Shown here in pieces: positions 1 to 5,880 of a DNA stretch of 8,386 nt. Source of the stretch: SCGC-AAA252-I15 sp043822165 (GTDB lineage Archaea > Altiarchaeota > Altiarchaeia > IMC4 > SCGC-AAA252-I15). The position numbers and the translations under genes were made by a program. A model generated the notes under the pieces. The model was not told the DNA's origin, searched no databases, and worked only from the letters and a program-made list of their open reading frames with translations. The stretch lies in contig JBDRCA010000109.1 of assembly GCA_043822165.1 (NCBI GenBank), positions 1 through 8,386 on the forward strand, read 5' to 3'. Each line of letters begins with the position of its first letter. Positions within the stretch are counted from its first letter, which is position 1.

Positions 1-57
1 GAGTTGCTCGCGAGCATCATATTAGGGGTGGGGGGTCGGGGTGTTGTGGAGGAGGGT

Positions 58-114
58 TTACGTCGATGAATTCTTCCGAGTGAAAACCCGCATTGATTTC
101 ACGAGTCGACGTAA
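58..114. other. Nested inverted repeat, possible structured RNA or protein-binding site
   Basis: TTACGTCGA (58-66) is perfectly complementary to TCGACGTAA (106-114). Inside the loop, GTGAAA (80-85) pairs with TTTCAC (97-102). Together they could fold into a two-stem hairpin about 57 bases long. No tRNA, box C/D or other known RNA pattern is clear, and no promoter for it is evident. It could also be a DNA site or chance. Confidence 0.3.
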
Positions 115-209
115 CGGTCTTTGACTGATTTCTTCAAAAAAATTATCCAAATGATTTTAAAGCGAGCGAGCAATTTCGGCGGGACAACAATTATCCTGTG
201 TTTTTTTGT

Positions 210-238
210 GTTTAACCCTCGTTTTGAGCGGGTTAAAC
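210..238. repeat. dif-like imperfect palindrome (11-7-11) upstream of Xer-type recombinase
   Basis: The left arm GTTTAACCCTC (210-220) and right arm GCGGGTTAAAC (228-238) are inverted copies matching at 10 of 11 positions. They are separated by a 7-base spacer, GTTTTGA (221-227). Xer recombination sites are known to have two 11-bp arms around a 6-8 bp spacer. The right arm also has GTTAAA in the same register as the XerD half of Escherichia coli dif (TTATGTTAAAT, from memory). It ends 83 bases before the recombinase start, and in single-recombinase systems such as XerS/difSL the site lies beside the gene. A T-rich tract follows (239-263), so a transcription terminator or an operator for the recombinase gene are live alternatives. 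The site call is inference. Confidence 0.4.
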
Positions 239-283
239 TTAATTTTTGGTTGTTTTTATTTTTCCGGTGCTCTTGGTTTGGGG

Positions 284-289
284 TTTTAT
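284..289 (+). promoter_or_regulatory. Candidate TATA box for recombinase gene
   Basis: TTTTAT is centred about 35 bases before the ATG at 322, the same spacing seen at other starts in this window. No good Shine-Dalgarno sequence is present: the GAGAGGGG before the ATG is too close. That fits a short-leader archaeal transcript. Confidence 0.35.
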
Positions 290-321
290 CTGGTCGCGGC
301 GAATGAAGTCCTTGAGAGGGG

Positions 322-1125
322 ATGGATGAGAGAGTCTTGGATGCGAAGGAGAGATACAGGCTCGTGGGCAAACTCATCGAAGAGTTAAAGCTCAGGAAAT
401 ACTCGTTTCAGACGGGAAAGGCATACATTTCAGTCGTAAAAAACTATTTAAAGTCCGGTAAAAACCCGCGGGAGTATCTGATTACACAGTCCCGAAAAAG
501 CAGTTCAAGCATGAGGAATGCATACTTTGCCATCAAATTCTATTACGAGAAAGTGTTGTGTGAATGCTTTGACGAGAAAATTCCTTTAGCGAAAAAGCCG
601 GTGAAATACCCCTCCGTATTGAACCGAATGGAAGTCGAGGAATTACTGGCTGCTCCCGGAAACGTGAAACACCGGGTGGCTTTAGCGCTCCTATACTACG
701 GGGGACTGCGCCGCGACGAAGCCAGAAATCTTAGGTGGGAAGACCTAGACTTTGAAAGAAGGATAATCCACGTGAAAAACGGGAAAGGCGCGAAAGACCG
801 CGTCGTATTCCTCCACGAGAAACTGGAAGAGATTCTACTACTCTACGGGACAAGAAACGAAGGCTACATACTAAAGTCTCAGAGAGGCGGGAAATACAAC
901 AAGGAAACCATATACCAGGTCGCGAAAAAAACAGCGAAAAAGACAGGGATAAACAGGAGGGTCACGCCGCACACGCTCCGGCACAGCTTCGCGACACATC
1001 TTTTAGAGGCCGGCGCCGATGTGACGCACATACAGAAGCTTCTGGGCCACCGGGACGTTAGGACTACGCAGACTTACTTGCATGTTGCTAACCGGGACAT
1101 TCAGAAATTAGCGTGCTTGCTGTGA
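322..1125 (+). CDS. Tyrosine recombinase, Xer/XerA-like integrase
   Basis: This 267-residue protein is a site-specific tyrosine recombinase that would cut and rejoin DNA through a 3'-phosphotyrosine link. Residues 10-85 are the helical SAM-like core-binding domain and residues 95-260 the catalytic domain. All expected active-site residues are visible: R130 in GGLRRDE, K155 in the NGKGAKDR hairpin, H217 and R220 in HTLRH, H243 in LLGH, and nucleophile Y252 in TYLHV. The H243-to-Y252 spacing matches XerD. The length and compact form fit archaeal XerA and other stand-alone Xer proteins rather than phage integrases with an added arm-binding domain. It may resolve chromosome dimers or mobilise DNA at a nearby site; the 11-7-11 palindrome upstream is a candidate. 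The N-terminal half is more AT-rich than the neighbouring genes. The gene runs tail-to-tail into the amylase gene with an 18-base overlap. The ATG at 322 gives a normal N-terminus. Confidence 0.93.
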   Translation: MDERVLDAKERYRLVGKLIEELKLRKYSFQTGKAYISVVKNYLKSGKNPREYLITQSRKSSSSMRNAYFAIKFYYEKVLCECFDEKIPLAKKPVKYPSVLNRMEVEELLAAPGNVKHRVALALLYYGGLRRDEARNLRWEDLDFERRIIHVKNGKGAKDRVVFLHEKLEEILLLYGTRNEGYILKSQRGGKYNKETIYQVAKKTAKKTGINRRVTPHTLRHSFATHLLEAGADVTHIQKLLGHRDVRTTQTYLHVANRDIQKLACLL

Positions 1126-2373
1126 ACTCTTTTTCATGTGCATTGACCTGGATTTTCTTTCTTTTCCCGCGGCTATTTTTTCCTTGAAGTCTGAGGCAAT
1201 CGCCATGTAATTCAAGCCAGCGTCGAAGGGGTTTCCGTGGTGGCTAAAGTAGTTGTGGACGTCACCGTCGGAAAGCGATTTAGTGCACATGTAATAAAAG
1301 TGGTCGCTCGTCAAAAGATAACGCCAGATGCGCAGAAACTCCGGGTCCCCTGAAGCCTTCACGAGCTTCTCCATCTGCTTTACGTTCTCAAAATTAAGCC
1401 GCTGAGCATGATTGCCGAGCCATGCGGATGCGTCCCGTTCCATGTCCGCCCACGAGACCGTCTCATACCAGGGAACCGAAATGTCGCCTCTGGGGTGGTA
1501 TTTCTCGACGACCTCTGAAGGCGTTGCGAACTCGAGGTGATCCCATTTTAAGACTTCGCCCGGCAAAGAACCAAGGAACCAGAAGATGCCGGTATCCTCC
1601 CACTGGTGCTCGCCGAACGTCTCATAATCCATGAACACGTTAACGGTCTCTCCAGGCGTCCCCGCCAACCAGGCGCTATATTTATCCGCCGTCAACGGGT
1701 GCTCGCTCCACCACTTGGCCCCGAACCTGTAGCCGATATCGTCGGAAAGCTTATAGTTCCTGAGAAGAACGGGAAGCCGACCACCCCTCCTCTTATAAAT
1801 ATAGTTCGGGCTCTTCCAGCCGTCAAGTATGCGCTCAATGCCTTCGGTCATTATCGCGGAAAAACCCATCTCCTCGATTTCCTCGGCTATGCCGTCATGG
1901 TACAACAGTTCAGTGTTCCTGAAGACGTGCGCCTTAACGCCCAACAAATCCTTTATGGCCTGCTCGTGGAGGCGGACCTGCTCTATGAACTCGGTGCGGT
2001 CCTCAAAGAGGCTCGAAAGCGAGTGATAATACGTCTCGCACAAGAATTCCACGCAACCGGACTCGGCCATCTGCTTGAATTCCTCCAGCAAATCCGGGTC
2101 CCATCGCTCAGCCTGATCAAGGAAAACACCGGAGAGGGAGTAGCTCACCTTGAATTTCTTTCGCTCCCCCTTAAAATAGTCTATTGAATTAAGGATGACC
2201 TCGTTAGCCCTGTGATAACACTTGCCGGCAACCTTGTGGAGCGTCCACTCGTTCAACTGGTGGTCGAAGTAGCGGTCTTCGAGTCTGCTCTTCGGCAGGC
2301 TCGCGTCTCCCGGCCAAAACCAGCGCAAACGCATGGGCTGATGAACCTGAAAGTAAAGACAGATAGATGTCAT
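1108..2373 (-). CDS. GH57 family alpha-amylase-like glycoside hydrolase
   Basis: This 421-residue protein belongs to glycoside hydrolase family 57, retaining enzymes that split alpha-1,4-glucan bonds. The family's conserved regions appear in order. HQP is at 11-13 right after the start, and CVEFLCETYYHSL covers 107-119. The likely nucleophile is E155 in FRNTELLYHD, and the likely acid/base is D249 in FMDYETFGEHQW. SDHFYYM lies at 356-362. It resembles the intracellular archaeal amylase type (Methanocaldococcus jannaschii MJ1611-like, from memory). There is no signal peptide, so it acts in the cytosol, probably on glycogen with the debranching enzyme encoded nearby. The ATG at 2373 puts HQP at the usual distance. 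The last 20 or so residues form a basic tail rich in K, R and S that is not part of the catalytic fold; the final codons overlap the recombinase gene. Exact substrate (alpha-amylase versus 4-alpha-glucanotransferase) cannot be settled from sequence. Confidence 0.93.
   Translation of the reverse strand: MTSICLYFQVHQPMRLRWFWPGDASLPKSRLEDRYFDHQLNEWTLHKVAGKCYHRANEVILNSIDYFKGERKKFKVSYSLSGVFLDQAERWDPDLLEEFKQMAESGCVEFLCETYYHSLSSLFEDRTEFIEQVRLHEQAIKDLLGVKAHVFRNTELLYHDGIAEEIEEMGFSAIMTEGIERILDGWKSPNYIYKRRGGRLPVLLRNYKLSDDIGYRFGAKWWSEHPLTADKYSAWLAGTPGETVNVFMDYETFGEHQWEDTGIFWFLGSLPGEVLKWDHLEFATPSEVVEKYHPRGDISVPWYETVSWADMERDASAWLGNHAQRLNFENVKQMEKLVKASGDPEFLRIWRYLLTSDHFYYMCTKSLSDGDVHNYFSHHGNPFDAGLNYMAIASDFKEKIAAGKERKSRSMHMKKSSQQAR
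1130..1165 (+). terminator. Possible T-rich terminator after recombinase gene
   Basis: Just past the recombinase stop, the + strand has TTTTT (1130-1134) and then a T-rich run (1153-1165) broken only by single Cs. Archaeal RNA polymerase can stop on such U tracts without a hairpin. The stretch also encodes the lysine-rich C-terminus of the amylase on the other strand, so it may be incidental. Confidence 0.3.
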
Positions 2374-2402
2374 TTCGGGGAATATAGAATTAGCCTAAAG
2401 TG

Positions 2403-2409
2403 TTTAAAA
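2403..2409 (-). promoter_or_regulatory. Candidate TATA box for GH57 gene
   Basis: On the minus strand TTTTAAA is centred 33 bases before the amylase ATG, inside the 43-base gap to the upstream same-strand gene. It would allow the amylase to be transcribed alone, although readthrough from the upstream gene is equally possible. No Shine-Dalgarno sequence is seen. Confidence 0.4.
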
Positions 2410-2416
2410 GCACGTT

Positions 2417-3613
2417 TTACTTGATTTCAAGCTCCTTTATCCTCGACTCGATTACCTGGGCGAGAACCTCCCTGGTCTTCGCGGGCGAGATAAGCTCTAT
2501 CGAACGAAGGCTCCCCGCCAGTTGCTCATCTCCTAAGACGTTTTGGCTCCAGTCCGCGAAATCGTTGCCGCCATCGTATAAGTGGTAGACTATGGCCTCC
2601 GGCGGGGCCGCGCGTATTGCGTCTCGGAGCTCCTTCAGGAACCTTGCCTCCTCCAAAAGCGTCGTGTGGTCTGCTTTAAGCTTGAAGGCGTATGCGTCGC
2701 CCACCTGGTTTAAGTTGGGGTGTCTGCCAGAGAAGTCCTCATCCTCCAACTCCATGACCCTGTGGCGCATGGCAGTCAAGAGAAGCCGCCTAGTCTCCTC
2801 GGGATCCTTAAGCGCTATCTCGGACAAGATACCTGCAAGCTTCTCGTCGCCGACGACGTCGCGCACCCAGCCAGCGAAATCATTGCCATCTCTCATATGA
2901 AACCGTATGGCATCGACGGGCGCGCCATCAAGGGCTGCTACAAGGCCTTCCAGCATGCAAGCCTCGCCCAGAATATGCGCGTGATCATCCTTCAGCAAGA
3001 ACGCGCGAGCCTTGCCCACCTGCCTCAGATACGGGTGATCCTTGGGTGTCCTCACCGCGACATCCATGCTCAAGCGCTCTGAAAGCTCCTCCCCCCCGGC
3101 CCCGTACTCAAGCGAGACACAGACGCGCGAAAGCTCATCGCCGCCGGGACAACCCTCGTCAATCATAATCTGCTTTACTTCCCCGGGCATCAGGACCGAC
3201 GCGTCAGCGGCCTCGCCCACAAGATCGTAGACTTTCCCCGGATTATTGCTGGAAGCCGCAAGCATGGGAATCTCGTTTAACTGGCTCACCTCGTCCTTGG
3301 ACGGGAAATGAGCGACCCTGATGCTCGGTTTCGCGTAGAACGTTTTTTTGCTCCTGTTTTCCACGTCAACGCGCAGTCTCCCGTCGTCTGTGCGCGTAAC
3401 GCCCAAAACCCTCACAGGCTTGTTATGGTTTTTCAGCTCCCTTACGAGCGCGATCAATGCGATGAAGCCTAATCCGTAGGCTAAGACTTCAGTGGATGGT
3501 TGCGGGAGAACGAGCGCGCCGTAGAGCGTTTTAGGTAGCCTAGTCTGAAGTGAATGTCCGTCTAAAAACTCTTCGAGGACCTTAATCTTAGTCGGAACCA
3601 ATCCTCTTTTCAA
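2417..3613 (-). CDS. Membrane-anchored protein with tandem DUF5752-like domains
   Basis: I do not know the function. From the chosen TTG at 3613 the protein has about 398 residues. A basic N-terminal stretch is followed by one clear transmembrane helix (AYGLGFIALIALV, ending about 55 residues in). A beta-rich region of about 120 residues comes next, with strand patterns such as RLRVDVENRS and VLMPGEVKQIMID, possibly Ig-like. Two related domains of about 100 residues close the protein. Each carries QVGxAxAF, an HxxDG(G)NDFAxW motif and GDExLAG. From memory this resembles DUF5752, found beside carbohydrate-active enzymes. The frame stays open back to an ATG at 3712, which would add a hydrophobic N-terminal helix. 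That start would overlap the debranching gene by 29 bases and swallow the TATA box, so I prefer TTG 3613 (or TTG 3601). It lies between two polyglucan enzymes, which suggests a scaffold, binding or regulatory role. Confidence 0.75.
   Translation of the reverse strand: MKRGLVPTKIKVLEEFLDGHSLQTRLPKTLYGALVLPQPSTEVLAYGLGFIALIALVRELKNHNKPVRVLGVTRTDDGRLRVDVENRSKKTFYAKPSIRVAHFPSKDEVSQLNEIPMLAASSNNPGKVYDLVGEAADASVLMPGEVKQIMIDEGCPGGDELSRVCVSLEYGAGGEELSERLSMDVAVRTPKDHPYLRQVGKARAFLLKDDHAHILGEACMLEGLVAALDGAPVDAIRFHMRDGNDFAGWVRDVVGDEKLAGILSEIALKDPEETRRLLLTAMRHRVMELEDEDFSGRHPNLNQVGDAYAFKLKADHTTLLEEARFLKELRDAIRAAPPEAIVYHLYDGGNDFADWSQNVLGDEQLAGSLRSIELISPAKTREVLAQVIESRIKELEIK
2423..3037 (-). repeat. Tandem duplication of a ~100-residue domain within the membrane protein
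   Basis: The two copies are encoded by about 2741-3037 (first) and 2423-2722 (second). Both open with HPxLxQVG and contain a DGNDFA or GGNDFA motif followed by W, then GDExLAGxL and a final helix ending RxxELE. By eye about half of the aligned residues are identical and only one gap is needed. The linker between them is short and acidic. The pattern points to an old intragenic duplication. Confidence 0.85.
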
Positions 3614-3637
3614 GGCGATTATATGATGTGTTTTTCT

Positions 3638-3658
3638 TGTATATAAAAGCGAATTTAA
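3638..3658. promoter_or_regulatory. Shared divergent promoter region (TATATAAAA)
   Basis: TATATAAAA (3640-3648) is the strongest TATA-like element in the window and is nearly symmetric. Its centre lies 40 bases before the debranching-enzyme ATG (3684) on the plus strand and 31 bases before the TTG at 3613 on the minus strand, so it could serve either gene or both. A second weak box, TTTAAG (3653-3658), lies 28 bases before the plus-strand ATG and could give a leaderless debranching-enzyme mRNA. Confidence 0.5.
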
Positions 3659-3683
3659 GTAAGAACCCCAAATTAAGTAAACG

Positions 3684-5594
3684 ATGGCCGCCACAAAAAG
3701 CTTCAGACACATTCTTCGCGGAGAAAAGCTCGCGCTTGACAGTGCAATAACCTATGAATGGCTTCTCACAAACGGTTTAGGCGGATACTCGTCGTCGACT
3801 GCGGCCGGGTTGAACACGCGCAAATACCACGGCCTCCTAGTCTCATCTGAAGGAAACCTGGAGCGCCGCGTCGTTTTGGCTAAAATCGAGGAGGAGATAG
3901 AGGCCGGCAAAGACGTCATACATTTGTCCGCCAACGAGTACGCGGACGGGAGAATATACCCTAACGGAAACCTCCTCCTAGAAGAGTTTTCCTGCGACCT
4001 TGCGAAGGCATCATTCAAGTACGCTGCCGGGGAAATCCAGGCCGAGAAAACAGTGCAGATGACCCCCCAGTCGAACACGGTAGTTGTCTCGTACAAAATC
4101 AGGAACAAGACGAGAAAAAAAATCACGTTCAAGGCAATACCCATCGGGAACAACAGGGACTTCCACAAGCTAGGGGGAGGCGACGCGCAAATCTCTATCC
4201 CGGACGAGAAGACGATAAACGTGTCCACTTCAGGGCGAAACATACTCATACACTCCGACAAGGCGAAAGCAGGCCCCCCGCCATACGAGTTCAACAGGAA
4301 CCTGGCCTACCGGATGGAGCGCTCACGCGGCGAAGACCACTTGGAGGACGTGCGATGCTGGGGCGCATTCACATGCGACGTGGAGCCATTATCCGGCGTT
4401 GACGTCGGATTCGCCTGCACGGACTCCGCGCCCGCGCAGCATCCTCCCCCACTAAAAGCAGTGTCAACGCGCAAGGACTCGGATGGCCTCCTAGCCTACC
4501 TCGAGCAGATGTGCAACACCTTCATAGTCTACAAGCCCCCGTGGAAGACGGTTATTGCAGGATACCACTGGTTCGGCGAATGGACCAGGGACGCCCTCAT
4601 ATCTCTTCCCGGCTTAACGCTGGTGTGGGGCAACACGGGGGACGCGGAAAGCATCATCCGAAGATTCTTTTATCTATTCCGCGACGGAAGGCTTGCGACG
4701 AACACGGAAGACTCCATGGTCAACTCCTACGACTTCGACGGCTCGCTCTGGCTCGTCGACAGGCTAAACCAGTACCTCAAATACGTGGGCCCAAAGCAGG
4801 GGGAAAAACTGGTGACAGAAAACATGAGAGTCCTCACAGAGATCATGCGCTCCTACTCCCGGCTCTTGCTGGACGGGATAATCCAACACACATCCGGGAC
4901 ATGGATGGACACGCTCGGCAGAAACAACGCAGTAGAAGTACAATGCCTTTGCTACAACGCAGCCAACGTATACTGCAACCTGCTTGAACTATACGGCATG
5001 AAAGCACCCAAAGACCTGGACATGACGGAACTAAAAGAATCATTCAAGGAAAGCTTCATGGAAAAATTCTGGGTCAACGGCTTCCTACGCGACACCACAC
5101 AATACTGGGAGTCATCGGTAAGACCCAACCACCTGCTAGCATCATCGCTCGACTACACCATGCTATCCAAAAAACAAATGGCCGCGATGCTCCCGATATG
5201 CGAGGAAAAACTTCTGACTTCCGTGGGACTGCGCACCCTGGAGCGCGCCGACTCAAGATACCGGGGACAATACGTGGGAACCTACGGGGAGCGAGAGAAC
5301 GCCTACCACAACGGCTCCGTCTGGCCGTGGCTTATCGGAGCATACGTCAAGACTTATCTTAGGGTTCACGGCAGGAAAGGGCGGGCTAGGATGAAGGATT
5401 TCCTAGAGGAATTCTTCGAAAAGACTCTTTCCAGTGCAGGACTCGGCTACGTAAGCGAGCTCTTCGACGGTGAGCCACCGCATAAGCCGCGCGGGTGCAT
5501 CGCGCAGGCCTGGAGTGTCGCTGAGCCGGTTCGTGCCTACGTGGAGGATGTGTTGGGTGAGAAACCGGTTTTCGAAGGCGAAGTATTACTTTAA
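3684..5594 (+). CDS. Glycogen debranching enzyme (amylo-alpha-1,6-glucosidase, GH133-like)
   Basis: This 636-residue cytosolic enzyme is expected to hydrolyse alpha-1,6 branch points of glycogen or related polyglucans. Residues 20-245 form the N-terminal GDE_N-type beta domain, with the hallmark NGLGGYSSST and NTRKYHGLL near its start. Residues 270-625 form the (alpha/alpha)6 catalytic domain (GDE_C type). Family motifs visible there are AGYHWFGEWTRDALISLPGL (291-310), DGSLW (352-356), TWMDTLGRNN (406-415), RPNHLLASSL (480-489), AYHNGSVWPWL (540-550) and QAWSVAE (608-614). Length and domain order are normal for the archaeal/bacterial type; there is no separate GH13 transferase domain as in eukaryotic debranchers. 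It diverges from the tandem-domain membrane protein gene and overlaps the convergent small acidic-protein gene by 9 bases. The ATG at 3684 lacks a Shine-Dalgarno sequence but gives the typical N-terminus. With the GH57 enzyme it would form a polyglucan breakdown pair. Confidence 0.95.
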   Translation: MAATKSFRHILRGEKLALDSAITYEWLLTNGLGGYSSSTAAGLNTRKYHGLLVSSEGNLERRVVLAKIEEEIEAGKDVIHLSANEYADGRIYPNGNLLLEEFSCDLAKASFKYAAGEIQAEKTVQMTPQSNTVVVSYKIRNKTRKKITFKAIPIGNNRDFHKLGGGDAQISIPDEKTINVSTSGRNILIHSDKAKAGPPPYEFNRNLAYRMERSRGEDHLEDVRCWGAFTCDVEPLSGVDVGFACTDSAPAQHPPPLKAVSTRKDSDGLLAYLEQMCNTFIVYKPPWKTVIAGYHWFGEWTRDALISLPGLTLVWGNTGDAESIIRRFFYLFRDGRLATNTEDSMVNSYDFDGSLWLVDRLNQYLKYVGPKQGEKLVTENMRVLTEIMRSYSRLLLDGIIQHTSGTWMDTLGRNNAVEVQCLCYNAANVYCNLLELYGMKAPKDLDMTELKESFKESFMEKFWVNGFLRDTTQYWESSVRPNHLLASSLDYTMLSKKQMAAMLPICEEKLLTSVGLRTLERADSRYRGQYVGTYGERENAYHNGSVWPWLIGAYVKTYLRVHGRKGRARMKDFLEEFFEKTLSSAGLGYVSELFDGEPPHKPRGCIAQAWSVAEPVRAYVEDVLGEKPVFEGEVLL

Positions 5595-5843
5595 GTCTTC
5601 GTCGTCTTCTCCTTCGTCGTCGTCATCGTCGCCGTCGCCCGATACTTTCTCCGCCGGCTTGTACTTCATGTCGTAGTCTTTGGCGGTCATCTTCAGGCCT
5701 AATGTTCCCTCCAAGTCGTCGAGGGCTGCCATAGGATTCTTTTTCTCGGTCTGGATTATGGCCTGTATCTTCTCTTTGTCCCCGTCCTCCTGAACCTTCT
5801 TTTTTATCTTGTCCCTTGGTGGGACGATTCCCGGCGGCATCAT
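5586..5843 (-). CDS. Small hypothetical protein with acidic C-terminal tail
   Basis: This 85-residue protein is not recognised. Residues 1-10 are proline-rich (MMPPGIVPPR). Residues 11-35 form a highly charged helix with many K, E and D. Residues 36-62 look like a short folded segment (NPMAALDDLEGTLGLK). Residues 70-83 are almost all D and E. Three points suggest a real gene: it fills the gap exactly, its 3' end just overlaps the debranching gene (9 bases, convergent), and a TATA-like box sits 34 bases upstream. Either of the two first ATGs could be used. The tail is written in GAC/GAT/GAG-type triplets, so the DNA looks like a degenerate trinucleotide repeat and may vary in length. Acidic tails of this kind often bind basic proteins or metal, but no such role can be assigned here. 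Confidence 0.65.
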   Translation of the reverse strand: MMPPGIVPPRDKIKKKVQEDGDKEKIQAIIQTEKKNPMAALDDLEGTLGLKMTAKDYDMKYKPAEKVSGDGDDDDDEGEDDEDLK

Positions 5844-5880
5844 TTTAATTTAATAACTATTAATTCATTCTCCATATAAA
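5844..5880. promoter_or_regulatory. Compact divergent promoter region
   Basis: This 37-base AT-rich gap separates two divergent genes. TTTATAT on the minus strand (5874-5880) is centred 34 bases before the small-protein ATG. TTTAAT on the plus strand (5844-5849) is centred about 34 bases before the coiled-coil ATG. Each TATA-like box therefore abuts the other gene's start codon, so the two transcripts probably interfere or are co-regulated. No Shine-Dalgarno sequence is present for either gene. Confidence 0.45.

Larger units (their letters stand above)
1..321. other. Intergenic region with structured sequence, upstream of recombinase gene
   Basis: No convincing complete gene lies here. The first 69 bases are open in + frame 1 and end at a TGA at 67-69, so they could be the last 22 codons of a gene cut by the window edge. 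On the minus strand an ATGATG starts at base 20 and runs off the left edge. Neither can be judged from so few codons. The region holds a 12-bp perfect palindrome (TGCTCGCGAGCA, 5-16), a G-rich tract (25-56), a nested inverted repeat (58-114), the 8-base direct repeat AATTATCC (141-148 and 189-196), a dif-like palindrome (210-238) and a T-rich stretch (239-263). Bases 120-300 are clearly more AT-rich than the flanking genes. Confidence 0.6.

Noticed and set aside
63..127. Possible box C/D small RNA (CGATGA near 64 and CTGA near 124)
   Set aside because: The C box has a mismatch, no good internal D'/C' pair is visible, and the spacing is not typical; the inverted repeat at 58-114 explains the region better.
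99..377. 92-codon minus-strand open frame in the leader region
   Set aside because: It starts inside the recombinase gene, runs through AT-rich DNA and the dif-like palindrome, and its translation is low-complexity with K, N and S but no motif.
1606..2187. 193-codon plus-strand open frame antisense to the amylase gene
   Set aside because: It lies wholly within the well-supported GH57 coding sequence, has no recognisable motif and no promoter, and follows from that gene's codon pattern.
3752..4294. 180-codon minus-strand open frame inside the debranching enzyme gene
   Set aside because: It is opposite conserved GDE_N motifs such as NTRKYHGLL, and its translation has no domain-like features.
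4511..4987. 158-codon open frame in another frame of the debranching enzyme gene
   Set aside because: The real frame carries the catalytic-domain motifs across the same bases; the alternative is rich in Arg, His and Pro, as expected of a frame-shifted reading.
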